Made by a program: the position numbers and the translations under genes
Part shown: piece after piece, positions 43,236-52,105 of the stretch
Layout: the number at the start of each line of letters is the position of its first letter
How positions within the stretch are numbered: the stretch's first letter is position 1
Notes under the pieces: generated by a model
The model's database searches: none
What the model was told of the DNA's origin: nothing
What the model saw: the letters and a program-made list of their open reading frames with translations, nothing else
Assembly: GCF_000190475.1 (NCBI RefSeq)
Contig: NZ_AEWH01000008.1
Coordinates: 16,350 to 80,349, forward strand
Origin: Ornithinibacillus scapharcae TW25
GTDB taxonomy: Bacteria; Bacillota; Bacilli; Bacillales; Amphibacillaceae
DNA length: 64,000 nucleotides
Direction: 5' to 3'

Positions 43236-44399
43236 ATGTATAAATTACACATCTTCATAATCATGTTTTTCATGGGACTTGTCATGAGTATCCAAGGTCC
43301 AATCTTCGCACCATACGCATCCTCGCTAGGTGCAACTAGTGTATTTATTGGGATAATGTTGAGTATTGCGTCATTTGCCAATCTAACTGGAAACCTAATT
43401 GCCGGTCCTTTATCTGATCGTTTTGGGAAAAAGGGGTTTATTATTGTATCGTTTTTCTTATCCGGATCACTGTTTATACTGCATGGTCTCGCATCTAGCG
43501 CTATGAACTTATTAGTGTTAAGAACGATTAATGGGCTATCGTTAGCATTTTTACTCCCTTCCGCATTAGCATTACTGTCTGGGTACGCTAATAACAGTCG
43601 TCAACAAGGAAAGAACATGGCTATTAATGCCATATTAGCTACAACCGCTGCCATCATCGCTCCTATTGTCGGGGGGCAGTTAGGTGCGACAATCGGCTAT
43701 GCCAACACCTATTTTGTCATTGGATCCTTACTATTTCTCATTGCAATCTATGCAAGTTACTTCTTAAAAGAAAGACAAGGGATTATCGTAGTTTCTAAGC
43801 AAAAGCAGAACCAAATAAATATTCGAAAGGCAATAACTTTACCAAACTTAAAGATTGTTTTTCTTTCCGCCTTTGCGGTTATGTATATCCACGGTGTAGT
43901 TATTTATGAGGTACCATATTTAACGGTTGAACAAGGGCTTTCTACAGCAACGACTGGTATTCTCTTCAGCTTTATGGGGATAGGTACATTGTTATCGTCT
44001 TCCCTATTTTTCATCAACCGTTTTAGTCCTGTTAAGCGAATGATGTTTGGCCTGTTTGGTATGGCGATTAGTATGTTTCTAATCTTTAGTACCCTTCTAG
44101 CCTTAACTGCTTCTATGCTATTATTAGGTTTCTTTTTCGGTATTATGATGCCTGCCATGGCAACAGCTGTAACAGATGCTGTTTCCTCAGACGGGCATGG
44201 ACGTGCCTTTGGTCTTTTGTCTGCGGCAAATTCAGTAGGGATTATTACAAGCTCATTCCTCACAGGGGTAATTCGTGACATCGTATCTCCTTACTTTGTA
44301 GCATTCTTGGTTGGAATGATTGTACTAACCTATATGGGTTATACAAAGTTACAATTAGATGTAAAAGCTTCGCCATCAAAACTTGTAGAACGGTATTGA
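43236..44399 (+). CDS. MFS transporter, multidrug-efflux-like
   Basis: 387 residues with 12 membrane helices. The loop-2/3 motif A is GPLSDRFGKKG, and a motif-C-like AIIAPIVGGQLGATIG lies in helix 5. It resembles drug:H+ antiporters of the DHA1 group. GAGGTG precedes the ATG by eight bases. Monocistronic, with a strong terminator. The ~240 bases upstream show no operator I recognise. Substrate unknown. Confidence 0.88.
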   Translation: MYKLHIFIIMFFMGLVMSIQGPIFAPYASSLGATSVFIGIMLSIASFANLTGNLIAGPLSDRFGKKGFIIVSFFLSGSLFILHGLASSAMNLLVLRTINGLSLAFLLPSALALLSGYANNSRQQGKNMAINAILATTAAIIAPIVGGQLGATIGYANTYFVIGSLLFLIAIYASYFLKERQGIIVVSKQKQNQINIRKAITLPNLKIVFLSAFAVMYIHGVVIYEVPYLTVEQGLSTATTGILFSFMGIGTLLSSSLFFINRFSPVKRMMFGLFGMAISMFLIFSTLLALTASMLLLGFFFGIMMPAMATAVTDAVSSDGHGRAFGLLSAANSVGIITSSFLTGVIRDIVSPYFVAFLVGMIVLTYMGYTKLQLDVKASPSKLVERY

Positions 44400-44417
44400 T
44401 TCCCCATTGAAACCCAT

Positions 44418-44460
44418 TAGAAAAACCGAACTACCTTCTAGAATAGTTCGGTTTTTCTAA
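44418..44460. terminator. Terminator after the MFS gene
   Basis: AGAAAAACCGAACTA (44419-44433) pairs with TAGTTCGGTTTTTCT (44444-44458), T-rich on both strands; it serves the convergent genes on either side. Confidence 0.85.
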
Positions 44461-44461
44461 G

Positions 44462-44976
44462 TTAAGACTTAGCGCTATCCCATTTACCACTTCTAAACTT
44501 TTCCACCAAATACTGTAGCCCATAAAGTAAATATGCCTTGTAGTGTATGTATAGGAAAAATTGAGGTTTGTTAAGATTTTTTAAGCGAATAATCTTTATC
44601 TTTTTTAAGATACTCATAATCGGCCATGTAAATAAGGCATCAAAGATGACATTTAGTAATACAAACAATTTAAAATTACCAAATGAAAATTTGAGAAGCC
44701 ACATCGATAAAGGTGCGTATGGACCTATTGAGAAAGGTAATTCATCCTTTAGGAAATTGCGCGGCTTGGAGTAAAATGCCCACCATTTTTCTTTTTTCCA
44801 TACATATGATTAATAATCTCAAATACTACGATAAATATTCCAGCAACTGAGTAACGTTTTATATTTTTCTTTCCTAATAGCATTAAAGTTAGCCATGGTA
44901 TAACAATAATAATGATATTGAAAATCATATGTCTTTGAAGCTTTGAAAGCGCCAATTTGTTCACCTTACCTTCCAT
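44462..44976 (-). pseudogene. CBO0543-like membrane protein, split by a frameshift
   Basis: Two minus-strand frames (44976-44749 and 44704-44462) together give a CBO0543-type membrane protein of about 165 residues. The first ends ...FEIINHMYGKKKNGG; the other frame supplies WWAFYSKPRNFLKDELPFSI before MWLLKFSFGNFKLFVL. One missing base in the A tract near 44786-44797 explains the break. The start could be the ATG at 44976 or a TTG at 44955 after AAGGTGA. Function unknown. Decay and assembly error are both possible. Confidence 0.75.
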
Positions 44977-45004
44977 AAACTCTTTCTTATAGTCCCCAAA
45001 ACCA

Positions 45005-45036
45005 ATAAAAAAACCCTAAATCTAATTAGGGTTTTT
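45005..45036 (-). terminator. Terminator of the ABC-PadR operon
   Basis: AAACCCTAA (45011-45019) with TTAGGGTTT (45026-45034); on the minus strand it is followed by seven Ts. Directly downstream of the PadR gene. Confidence 0.85.
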
Positions 45037-45040
45037 CCAG

Positions 45041-45538
45041 TTAAACCTCCGCAATCATGTCCAACCATTTGATATCTGCATCCAGATGAAGAAGGGCACC
45101 TTCTATTAACATTTTCATGGTCTCATTTTCTTTGCCGGATAATTGCTTTTTTAAGTGTGTTAAATGAAGGATATCTCTAATCATCGTTTCTTTCTGATTT
45201 TTAATCATGCTTTGTCTATTTTCATAGGAAACTTGATTCGCACAAAGAAACTTAAAGTAAAACTCATCCTTAAATAAGGACCTCCCAACCGGTTCTTCTA
45301 ACCAACTCCATAATTCTTCTTTCCCTGCATTCGTAATCGTATAAAGCTTGCGATCTTTCTTGTCATGACCTGGTGTCTCAACGAGCTCATCTCGTTCCAG
45401 TCGATCTAATGTTGTATATACTTGGCCTGCATTTAGTGGCCACATTCCTTGTACCATTTCCTCGAATCCAGTTTTCAACTCATAACCGTGTCTTGGTTTT
45501 TCGTATAATAGGGCGAGTAATGAATGTTTTACTGACAT
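45041..45538 (-). CDS. PadR family transcriptional regulator
   Basis: 165 residues from the ATG at 45538 after AGGTGGGA. The winged-helix part is typical PadR: SLLALLYEKPRHGYELKTGF, then LNAGQVYTTLDRLERDELVE. A C-terminal helical domain mediates dimerisation. It is the last gene of the ABC transporter operon. PadR proteins of this type usually repress a linked exporter and respond to a drug or peptide. The 47-bp palindrome over the operon promoter (49371-49417) is the obvious operator candidate. Confidence 0.88.
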   Translation of the reverse strand: MSVKHSLLALLYEKPRHGYELKTGFEEMVQGMWPLNAGQVYTTLDRLERDELVETPGHDKKDRKLYTITNAGKEELWSWLEEPVGRSLFKDEFYFKFLCANQVSYENRQSMIKNQKETMIRDILHLTHLKKQLSGKENETMKMLIEGALLHLDADIKWLDMIAEV

Positions 45539-45550
45539 GATGATTCCCAC

Positions 45551-48019
45551 CTATTCATAATTGATCGCTTCTTTAATTGGTATTCGAGATGCAGAATTGC
45601 TAGGTAACCATGAGGCCAGCAGTGTAAATATTATGCCACCTATTATAGCTAATAGTAAACTAAACCATGGAACAGAAAAATCTAGGAACGCTGGCGCATC
45701 GTTCGAAACTGAATTTAAGTAAATCACTAAGATACCATACAACGTACCAACAATTACACCGGTAATACCAATAAGCAATCCTTCTGCTATAATCATAAGT
45801 CTCACCTGTGACTTTGTAAAACCAAGTGCTCTCATTGTCCCAAGCTCTTTTATCCGTTCAAGTGTGTTCATGAATAGCGTATTACTAATACCAATTGCGG
45901 AAATGGCTATAACGAGTATAAGTAAGCCATTCATTAAATCACTCATTCCTGTGATGCCACTTTTCGCTTGTTCAATTGAAACTGGCATACTTTCTACATT
46001 TGAAATAGTTCCTCCAGATGCAGCCCAAATAGAAGACAACACAACTGGCGCCATCTCTTCTTCCACAACATTGATTATTAACTGGTTATCTGTGTGCCAG
46101 TTATAGAAATCTCTTATGACATGTTCTTCAGCGAAGCCGACATAGCCTGAATAATGCGATGTTTGAACAGACCCTTTAATAAAGAAATCTTTTTCTCCTG
46201 CGGGAGTATTAAACGTAAATGGTTTTCCCACTTCTGCCCCCATCTCTATAAGGGCACGTTCTCCTACATAAATAGCAGGCAGTTCACTCTCCTTATCACT
46301 ATCTTCCAGCACGTCAAACATTTCAGCATGATGTATATCGGAATAGGATATTACCGAAAATTCTCTTAACTCATCGGATGGAGTATTCCAGGTTATATTT
46401 GGTACTTCCGCATACGCTTTTACTTTCTCTACCCCTTCTATTGCATTAACTTCTGCTATTTCATTCTCTGTCCAAGCTGTTTCCTTTTGGACAATGATAT
46501 CTCCACCAAAGGTTGCTCTTATGTCCTCTTCCATTCCTTTAGGCATCGATTCCAATGCTGCACTCATAAATAATGCTAAACTAACTCCGATTGCAAGCAT
46601 TGCTGCGGTATTAGCATTTCTTCCTTTAAATTGATTCATGGAACGTATCGCTTGTTTACCCGAAAATCTAAATATCAAGATTAAAATCGGACTTATGAAG
46701 AACTGAAGAAGCTTTACCCATAATGGGAATAACAGAACGAGCCCAACAAATAAGAATAGGAAGGCCCATATATTATCAACTAAACCAATGGCTGTGCTAA
46801 TAACACCAAGTGCATATCTTACTAACATCAGTCTAGTCGTTCTCTTAGCTGTATTATTTCTTCCAAACATGGCATCTAATATTGGTGTATTTCCAGCCTT
46901 ATATAATGGTAATGCCGCCGCTGCAAATGGAAAGACGAATCCAATAATAGTGGATGTGATAATTGGTGTAACAAGTTCTACCTCATAATTAATGTCTTGG
47001 GTTATGATAGCACTAATGAGAATATCTTGGACAACAAAACCTAAGCATATTCCAACAGCTAATCCTAGGATGGTTCCAATTACCGAGAGAATCGCGGTTT
47101 CCTTTGCTACTAAACTCATTACATTTGCCTTTGTATAGCCGAGACTTTTCATAATAGCAATCTCATTTTTACGTTCTACAATACTAGTATTTATCATATT
47201 GAACGCGATAAAGCCACTAATAAAAATGGCCAAGATGGCAATAAGGTCAAAGACATAATACATCCCATCAACATCATTATATTGCTGCATATCGACAACA
47301 ATTGGTTGAACAAAAAGGTTCGTTTCATCCAGTTCTGATTGATAGGCATCAAGCAGTTCTGGAGAATTGAAATCCGAATCGACCTTAAAGCGATATTCAG
47401 AGATTTGATTTTCCATTCCAGTCCATTCTTGAAGTGTTTTCAGTGGTACCATTACTCGGAAATCCCGGAGCATGGCTGTTTCCATGTCTTTTGGACTATT
47501 TAACATAGCACCTTCCGCTACTATCGCTGTAATCTCTATGCTTCCCATGTCCTGAAAGGAAACCGAATCTCCTATATCTTTATTCCAAAGCTTAGCCGTA
47601 TTCTCTGTAATAACCAGACCTTCTTTTTTGATATCCCCCTTCATAACAGGCAGCTCATGTATTCCATTATCGAAATGTGATATTCCTGTCAATCTCACTG
47701 AAGCCTGTTCCGGGAAATCAGTCTCCATCTCTACAAAACCATGCTTGGTTAAGGAAGCCAAACCTTCCTCAATCTCCATACGTTCCGCAAAAGCATCGAG
47801 CTCATCCATCGAAAAGAATCGTTCTGTTCCTTGAATCCAAAAATCAGCATTACCTGCAGTTAAACGTTCTTGCTCATCCATCAAGCTAGAAAAAGTGCTC
47901 TTTGCAATGAACATACTAGTCATCACCGTGACACCTAACACAATTGCAATTAACGTAAAGAAGAAACGCTTCTTATGTCTTGTTACATTACGCCATGAAA
48001 CGCGAAAGGAACTTAGCAT
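45551..48019 (-). CDS. FtsX/MacB-type ABC transporter permease
   Basis: 822 residues from the ATG at 48019, preceded by GGATGAGGATT. Two FtsX domains, each of four helices with a large external domain: N-terminal RVSWRNVTRHKKRFFFTLIA, central FNMINTSIVERKNEIAIMKS, and C-terminal NTLFMNTLERIKELGTMRAL. The arrangement fits type VII exporters involved in lipoprotein, peptide or antibiotic resistance functions. It overlaps the ATPase gene by 32 bases. Confidence 0.9.
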   Translation of the reverse strand: MLSSFRVSWRNVTRHKKRFFFTLIAIVLGVTVMTSMFIAKSTFSSLMDEQERLTAGNADFWIQGTERFFSMDELDAFAERMEIEEGLASLTKHGFVEMETDFPEQASVRLTGISHFDNGIHELPVMKGDIKKEGLVITENTAKLWNKDIGDSVSFQDMGSIEITAIVAEGAMLNSPKDMETAMLRDFRVMVPLKTLQEWTGMENQISEYRFKVDSDFNSPELLDAYQSELDETNLFVQPIVVDMQQYNDVDGMYYVFDLIAILAIFISGFIAFNMINTSIVERKNEIAIMKSLGYTKANVMSLVAKETAILSVIGTILGLAVGICLGFVVQDILISAIITQDINYEVELVTPIITSTIIGFVFPFAAAALPLYKAGNTPILDAMFGRNNTAKRTTRLMLVRYALGVISTAIGLVDNIWAFLFLFVGLVLLFPLWVKLLQFFISPILILIFRFSGKQAIRSMNQFKGRNANTAAMLAIGVSLALFMSAALESMPKGMEEDIRATFGGDIIVQKETAWTENEIAEVNAIEGVEKVKAYAEVPNITWNTPSDELREFSVISYSDIHHAEMFDVLEDSDKESELPAIYVGERALIEMGAEVGKPFTFNTPAGEKDFFIKGSVQTSHYSGYVGFAEEHVIRDFYNWHTDNQLIINVVEEEMAPVVLSSIWAASGGTISNVESMPVSIEQAKSGITGMSDLMNGLLILVIAISAIGISNTLFMNTLERIKELGTMRALGFTKSQVRLMIIAEGLLIGITGVIVGTLYGILVIYLNSVSNDAPAFLDFSVPWFSLLLAIIGGIIFTLLASWLPSNSASRIPIKEAINYE

Positions 48020-48701
48020 AATCCTCATCCTCTCTACGCACTTCCGCTTCGATCACACCATCTTTAAATAAAACAATGCGATCTGCATATCCCGCCGCAA
48101 ACATGTCATGTGTAACCATCACAATCGTTTGTTTTCTATCCTGGTGAAACTTCGCTAATAAATCGAGAATATCACTTGAACGTTGTCTATCTAAATTTCC
48201 AGTCGGCTCATCTGCCAGTAAAATGGCCGGCTCATGAATTAACGATCGAGCAATAGCAACACGTTGCTGCTGACCACCACTTAGCTCATAAGGGAATCTC
48301 TTATCATAACCTTCTAACCCTACAGCAGCTAATAGTTCCAATACTTTAGCAGTCGAAACCTTTTTCCCATCCGCATGCAATGGAAAAACAACATTTTCAT
48401 ACACCGTTAGAGTTGGTAGTAATTGATAATTTTGAAATACGAAACCAATTTTCTTACGACGGAGAATCGTCCGTTCTTTTTCCGATTTAGAGGTAATTTC
48501 TGTTCCATCTAGTTGAATTACACCAGATGTAGGCGTGTCCAGCCCACCAAGTAAATGAAGTAACGTCGTTTTACCTGAACCACTCGGACCAATAATACAA
48601 ACAAATTCTCCTTTCTCAGCTTTGAAATCCACTCCCTTAATAATAGGTAAAATTTCTTTGCCAGTTTTGTACTCCTTTTTTACTTCTGTTACGTTTATCA
48701 T
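47988..48701 (-). CDS. ABC transporter ATPase (LolD/MacB type)
   Basis: 237 residues. Walker A GPSGSGKTT, Q-loop VFQNYQLLPTLTVYENV, signature LSGGQQQR, Walker B ILLADEPTGNLD and switch His in MVTHD. This sequence class always partners FtsX-type permeases, as here. Its start overlaps the stop of the upstream membrane protein gene by four bases. Confidence 0.94.
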   Translation of the reverse strand: MINVTEVKKEYKTGKEILPIIKGVDFKAEKGEFVCIIGPSGSGKTTLLHLLGGLDTPTSGVIQLDGTEITSKSEKERTILRRKKIGFVFQNYQLLPTLTVYENVVFPLHADGKKVSTAKVLELLAAVGLEGYDKRFPYELSGGQQQRVAIARSLIHEPAILLADEPTGNLDRQRSSDILDLLAKFHQDRKQTIVMVTHDMFAAGYADRIVLFKDGVIEAEVRREDEDYAKFLSRFMA

Positions 48702-49354
48702 CCTAATTCACCTCTTTGATTTGATGGAAAAATTGTATAAGACCATGAATAGATAAAATCAACAATAAAGATTAGTCCCCATACCATTGAGATTCGATAT
48801 AATGATTCATTCGGATATGGCGTCTCATTGACACTCTCTGTCCCAATCCAAGATAAATCCGTTACATATGCCCATACTTCCTCTGTACTACTTACTCCTA
48901 TTGACCAGAATATCACTTGTACAACAAGGAAGACGAACATATGAATAAGGGAACTATCCCGATATTTTTTAGCAATATATTTCGGATCCTTTTGCTTTCT
49001 CATCAGGGTTTTGTCTGCTTCTGTTAACAACTCTGTCCCCCGCCAATTGCCGATTTTTAGTCTCATCCAGCGATCAAGCTTTTTAAAATCACTAATTCCA
49101 AATGTGCAGGCATAGATGACGAAAACGGTAATGACAATTTGGAATGTCGAAATTTCCCCTGTCTCTCTATAAATGAAGAGTGCCAGGGCAGCTTCTGCGA
49201 AGAGTAGCACCACAAATAATACTAAGAAAATGACACTTAAGCTCCGTTTACCTAATAAATAACGCACTACACTAAATAACAAGATGCATACAATTGATAA
49301 AACTTCGGCTAAAATAAAAATTTCCCACTGGTATTCCATTAGTAGACCAGTCAA
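48698..49354 (-). CDS. Membrane protein, first gene of the ABC-PadR operon
   Basis: 218 residues from a TTG at 49354, after GGGTGAT. About five membrane helices: three at the N-terminus, then a cytoplasmic basic stretch (SDFKKLDRWMRLKIGNWRGT), then two more helices. No family recognised. Position and the ATGA overlap with the ATPase gene make it likely part of the transporter system or its immunity/sensing partner, which is inference. Confidence 0.75.
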   Translation of the reverse strand: MTGLLMEYQWEIFILAEVLSIVCILLFSVVRYLLGKRSLSVIFLVLFVVLLFAEAALALFIYRETGEISTFQIVITVFVIYACTFGISDFKKLDRWMRLKIGNWRGTELLTEADKTLMRKQKDPKYIAKKYRDSSLIHMFVFLVVQVIFWSIGVSSTEEVWAYVTDLSWIGTESVNETPYPNESLYRISMVWGLIFIVDFIYSWSYTIFPSNQRGELG

Positions 49355-49370
49355 TTTTCATCACCCTTTT

Positions 49371-49423
49371 TATATACTCAGTAAATATATACCGAGTATA
49401 TATTTACTGAGTATATATGTCAA
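49371..49423 (-). promoter_or_regulatory. Sigma-A promoter embedded in a 47-bp perfect palindrome (PadR operator candidate)
   Basis: Two 22-bp arms (49371-49392 and 49396-49417) are exact inverted repeats around CGA. Each arm contains ACTCAGTAAATATATA. On the minus strand a consensus promoter reads TTGACA (49423-49418), 17 bp, TATACT (49400-49395), so the right arm fills the spacer and the centre covers the -10. The start codon is 17 bases beyond the palindrome. A dimer or tetramer of the operon's own PadR protein is the natural binder. Confidence 0.8.
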
Positions 49424-49517
49424 TATTATTTTTAATATTTTTTGATAATTGTTGAAGATACCTATCAAACTAACGTACAACTATAGATCATAAAGTTTTT
49501 ATTCCTTTAAAGAGCAT

Positions 49518-49549
49518 AAAAAAGCAGCTGTGATATTCGTCACAGCTGC
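49518..49549 (-). terminator. Terminator of the 166-residue protein gene
   Basis: GCAGCTGTGA (49524-49533) with TCACAGCTGC (49540-49549), a perfect 10-bp stem followed on the minus strand by TTTTTT. Confidence 0.85.
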
Positions 49550-49570
49550 CATTTCTATTTAACCTTAATA

Positions 49571-50071
49571 CTATTCGACTCCAATATTTATTTTCATTTT
49601 CCCATCGCGATACTTCGCAAAACGATCATCACGTTCACCAATCATTAATTTCCCATTCACCACATCTGCAGTTTCTTCATAGGTCTGTCTTTCACCATCT
49701 ATTTCTACGTTTAGTTTTACATGGTGCCAAAAAGAATGACCATCCTCATATTCTACACCTGTAATCTGATAATCTAATAAACGGTAGTTCTGCTTCTTTA
49801 AGTACGCTATCTTTTCTTCAAAGTATGCTTTTGCTTCATCATCCGTTAATGAAGTTCCAGCTTTAATATTATTATTTTTGTCAATATGCTCTCTATCATA
49901 TATGTATAATTTCTTATATGCTTTATCATAATCTTCTTCAATAATTGCCTTATAGTAACTATGAATTAATCGCTCTGCCTTCTTCTCATTAAAGAAAGCA
50001 TTCTCAAAACCTACCCATGCTAAAACGAAGATTAACATAAATAGTCCGGAAATAATATAATACTTTTTCAA
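49571..50071 (-). CDS. Membrane-anchored hypothetical protein
   Basis: 166 residues. One N-terminal helix (about 5-24), then a soluble outer domain starting EKKAERLIHSYYKAIIEEDY, a pattern common in NTF2-like or DUF4878-like extracytoplasmic proteins, and a beta-rich C-terminus. No lipobox. AGGGGGAA precedes the ATG. Monocistronic with its own terminator. Function unknown. Confidence 0.7.
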   Translation of the reverse strand: MKKYYIISGLFMLIFVLAWVGFENAFFNEKKAERLIHSYYKAIIEEDYDKAYKKLYIYDREHIDKNNNIKAGTSLTDDEAKAYFEEKIAYLKKQNYRLLDYQITGVEYEDGHSFWHHVKLNVEIDGERQTYEETADVVNGKLMIGERDDRFAKYRDGKMKINIGVE

Positions 50072-50119
50072 ATAAGTTCCCCCTTATTAATAGGTTACTT
50101 TCATGCTAGTTAATTAAGG

Positions 50120-50323
50120 TTAATTTGCGAGGAAATAATTCTTTGACTTTCTTGCCAAAACAAGAGGTATCGGAATAAAAATAATAGGAAAAGCTACTAT
50201 ATCCATTACATCCGTTGCAAATAATTTAACTAACAAAGGGCTAATAAAGTAAAGGTAAATATGATAACTAATAAATAGGTATAATGCAAAAAATATCCAA
50301 AATAATAAATTGTCCTTGCTCAA
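50120..50323 (-). CDS. Small two-helix membrane protein
   Basis: 67 residues from a TTG at 50323, eight bases after TAAGGAGG. Two hydrophobic helices (about 8-30 and 36-56) and a basic tail RKSKNYF. No family recognised. It lies about 50 bases before the 166-residue protein gene on the same strand and could be cotranscribed with it. Confidence 0.6.
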   Translation of the reverse strand: MSKDNLLFWIFFALYLFISYHIYLYFISPLLVKLFATDVMDIVAFPIIFIPIPLVLARKSKNYFLAN

Positions 50324-50420
50324 ATAAAAACCTCCTTACAACAAAGCAATAATGTACTGTTTTTATCCAACTTATTTTTGTTTATCAGTACATCAAGTAA
50401 TTTTAACATTGAAACAACAA

Positions 50421-50462
50421 GAAAAAATGGAGGCATCCATTCAGTTTGTGAATGGATGCCTC
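50421..50462 (-). terminator. Strong minus-strand terminator
   Basis: A perfect 14-bp stem, GAGGCATCCATTCA (50430-50443) with TGAATGGATGCCTC (50449-50462), followed on the minus strand by CATTTTTTC. It serves the 57-residue gene at 50537-50710. Confidence 0.85.
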
Positions 50463-50536
50463 TATTCGTCTCTGATGTTAATGTTCTCTCCTGACAATCG
50501 CTCTCGACAATATAAGAAATGCCTTTAAATCACAAA

Positions 50537-50710
50537 TTAACTTCCCATTTTACGACGGGTCATACTTGGTTTCTTAGCAAGCTGGCTTTGCATATTCTTT
50601 GCTGCTCCATTGCCATGCATAGTGTTCTTATTGTTTGCTTGCGCTTGTTTTTTCCGTTCCAACTGCTGTTGCACAATTTCTCTAGTACTAAGCTTCTTTT
50701 TCTCAGACAT
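50537..50710 (-). CDS. Small basic hydrophilic protein
   Basis: 57 residues, beginning MSEKKKLSTREIVQQQLERK and ending TRRKMGS. The ATG at 50710 follows GAGGGGCC by seven bases, and a strong terminator lies 75 bases downstream. The product is rich in Lys, Gln and Asn with one predicted amphipathic helix. No family recognised; its composition recalls small stress or spore-core proteins, but that is only an impression. Confidence 0.6.
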   Translation of the reverse strand: MSEKKKLSTREIVQQQLERKKQAQANNKNTMHGNGAAKNMQSQLAKKPSMTRRKMGS

Positions 50711-50880
50711 AGTTTTGGCCCCTCTTCTTTTATATACTCTTATTATAATAATAATCGTTACGTATAGCTATCTTTATTTGTTCCTAGTTTGATTTGAATT
50801 ATAGCTCACTTACATAAACATTTTTTTAAAAATTCACATTAATTAATTTTAAATATGGTATACTTTTCCTAACTAAATTA

Positions 50881-50969
50881 GGGAGGTACTTGTCCAATGG
50901 TAAATACAATCTAAGAGAAAATCTTCTATTATTTTAATAATTTTAGAATAAACATGTAGATTTTCTCTT
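50881..50969 (+). promoter_or_regulatory. Leader with a five-codon ORF and a 12-bp hairpin
   Basis: GGGAGGT (50881-50887) is followed nine bases on by ATG GTA AAT ACA ATC TAA (50897-50914), coding for MVNTI. The stop codon overlaps the left arm of a hairpin: AAGAGAAAATCT (50913-50924) with AGATTTTCTCTT (50958-50969). The metallo-beta-lactamase gene starts 33 bases later with its own AGAGGA site. The arrangement resembles translational or transcriptional attenuation, but a chance tiny ORF is possible. Confidence 0.4.
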
Positions 50970-51002
50970 TCATAGACCATTATAGAAAAGAGGAAAAATA
51001 AC

Positions 51003-51851
51003 ATGTTAAATAAATTAAGTGATACGGTTTATTACGTATCTAATGAAGATAATAGAGAACGACCAACATTGGGACTGGTCTGTGGTGAGCGATTTAGTCT
51101 TATTATAGATTCTGGTAACTCTCCTCAGCATGCTAAGGACTTTTTATTAGAAATTAAGAACTTACAAGTTCCTCCCGTTAAATATGTTGTGATCACCCAT
51201 GCACATTGGGATCATTTCCTTGGAATGAATGAGTTTGATGCAACTGTCATAGTAAATAGTCAAACTAACGATAGGATAGAAGAATGGCAAGGTATGTCCT
51301 TTGGAGATAGCTCACTACAAAAGTATGTGACTGCTAATCAGATGAGTTTGATGTGTGTGGAAATTATACAAACTGAAATGCCAAACAGGGACATTTTCAA
51401 GTTGAGATCTCCAGATGTAATTTTTAAGAATTCATTAACGATTGATTTAGGGAATAAAGTTTGCATTCTCGAAAGTATCAACAGTACTCATACCGATGAT
51501 GCTACGATTATTTATATTCCTGAAGAGAAAGTACTTTTCTTAGGTGATTGTGCATATGGTACCACTACAAATTCATTATTTCATTACAAACAATCGCAGT
51601 TGTTGCCTATGATTAGGGACATTCAAAAATATGATGCTGAAATGTTCCTACTTGGTCATGAATCTCTATGCGATTTAGATGAAATGAATCTCTATTGGAA
51701 AGAGTTAACAACAGCAAGTCACATTGTTAAGTCATCCTCACTAGAAAATGCAATTGAGTCCTTTAAGGAAGAAAATAAAAGGGTCCCTAACGAAAATGAA
51801 TTATTTTTTATAAAAGCATTTGTTAATGACCATATAATTAACTCAAAATAA
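51003..51851 (+). CDS. Metallo-beta-lactamase fold hydrolase
   Basis: 282 residues. The zinc motif is ITHAHWDHFLGMN (HxHxDH), with later ligands in INSTHTDDAT, FLGDCAYG and LLGHES. The N-terminus LSDTVYYVSNEDNRERPTLG matches MBL proteins of unknown substrate. The C-terminal ~70 residues are helical. Cytoplasmic. It is preceded by an unusual leader (50881-50969) and followed by a terminator; monocistronic. Confidence 0.88.
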   Translation: MLNKLSDTVYYVSNEDNRERPTLGLVCGERFSLIIDSGNSPQHAKDFLLEIKNLQVPPVKYVVITHAHWDHFLGMNEFDATVIVNSQTNDRIEEWQGMSFGDSSLQKYVTANQMSLMCVEIIQTEMPNRDIFKLRSPDVIFKNSLTIDLGNKVCILESINSTHTDDATIIYIPEEKVLFLGDCAYGTTTNSLFHYKQSQLLPMIRDIQKYDAEMFLLGHESLCDLDEMNLYWKELTTASHIVKSSSLENAIESFKEENKRVPNENELFFIKAFVNDHIINSK

Positions 51852-51866
51852 TACTATTATACACAG

Positions 51867-51904
51867 AGCCATCTCGTTAAAATTAATATGAGGTGGCTTT
51901 TAAT
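51867..51904 (+). terminator. Terminator after the MBL gene
   Basis: AGCCATCTC (51867-51875) pairs with GAGGTGGCT (51890-51898, one G-T pair), followed by TTTTAATT. Confidence 0.7.
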
Positions 51905-51968
51905 TAGTTTAAATACACTTTAACTAATTCACTATGTCAGAAATGGATTGAATTAATATCTGGTCTAT

Positions 51969-52073
51969 CTATATGTATAGAATGGCTCTATTCGGGTCAT
52001 TATAAACTGTTAGTAATATGTTATTATTTTCAATGATTATGGCACCTGCTCGTACTCTGATATGAAAATGCAA
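51969..52073 (-). pseudogene. N-terminal fragment of a NUDIX-like hydrolase gene
   Basis: From a TTG at 52073, five bases after a fine GAGGTGAT site, the minus strand codes for 34 residues: MHFHIRVRAGAIIIENNNIL then LTVYNDPNRAILYI and a stop. RVRAGAIIIENNNILL is the usual first strand-turn-strand of NUDIX proteins, but the sequence ends before the expected GG and Nudix box, and the following 100 bases on this strand show no continuation. It looks like a gene remnant. Confidence is limited by its shortness. Confidence 0.5.
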
Positions 52074-52105
52074 TGCATATCACCTCATATAATCAAATAG
52101 ATTCC

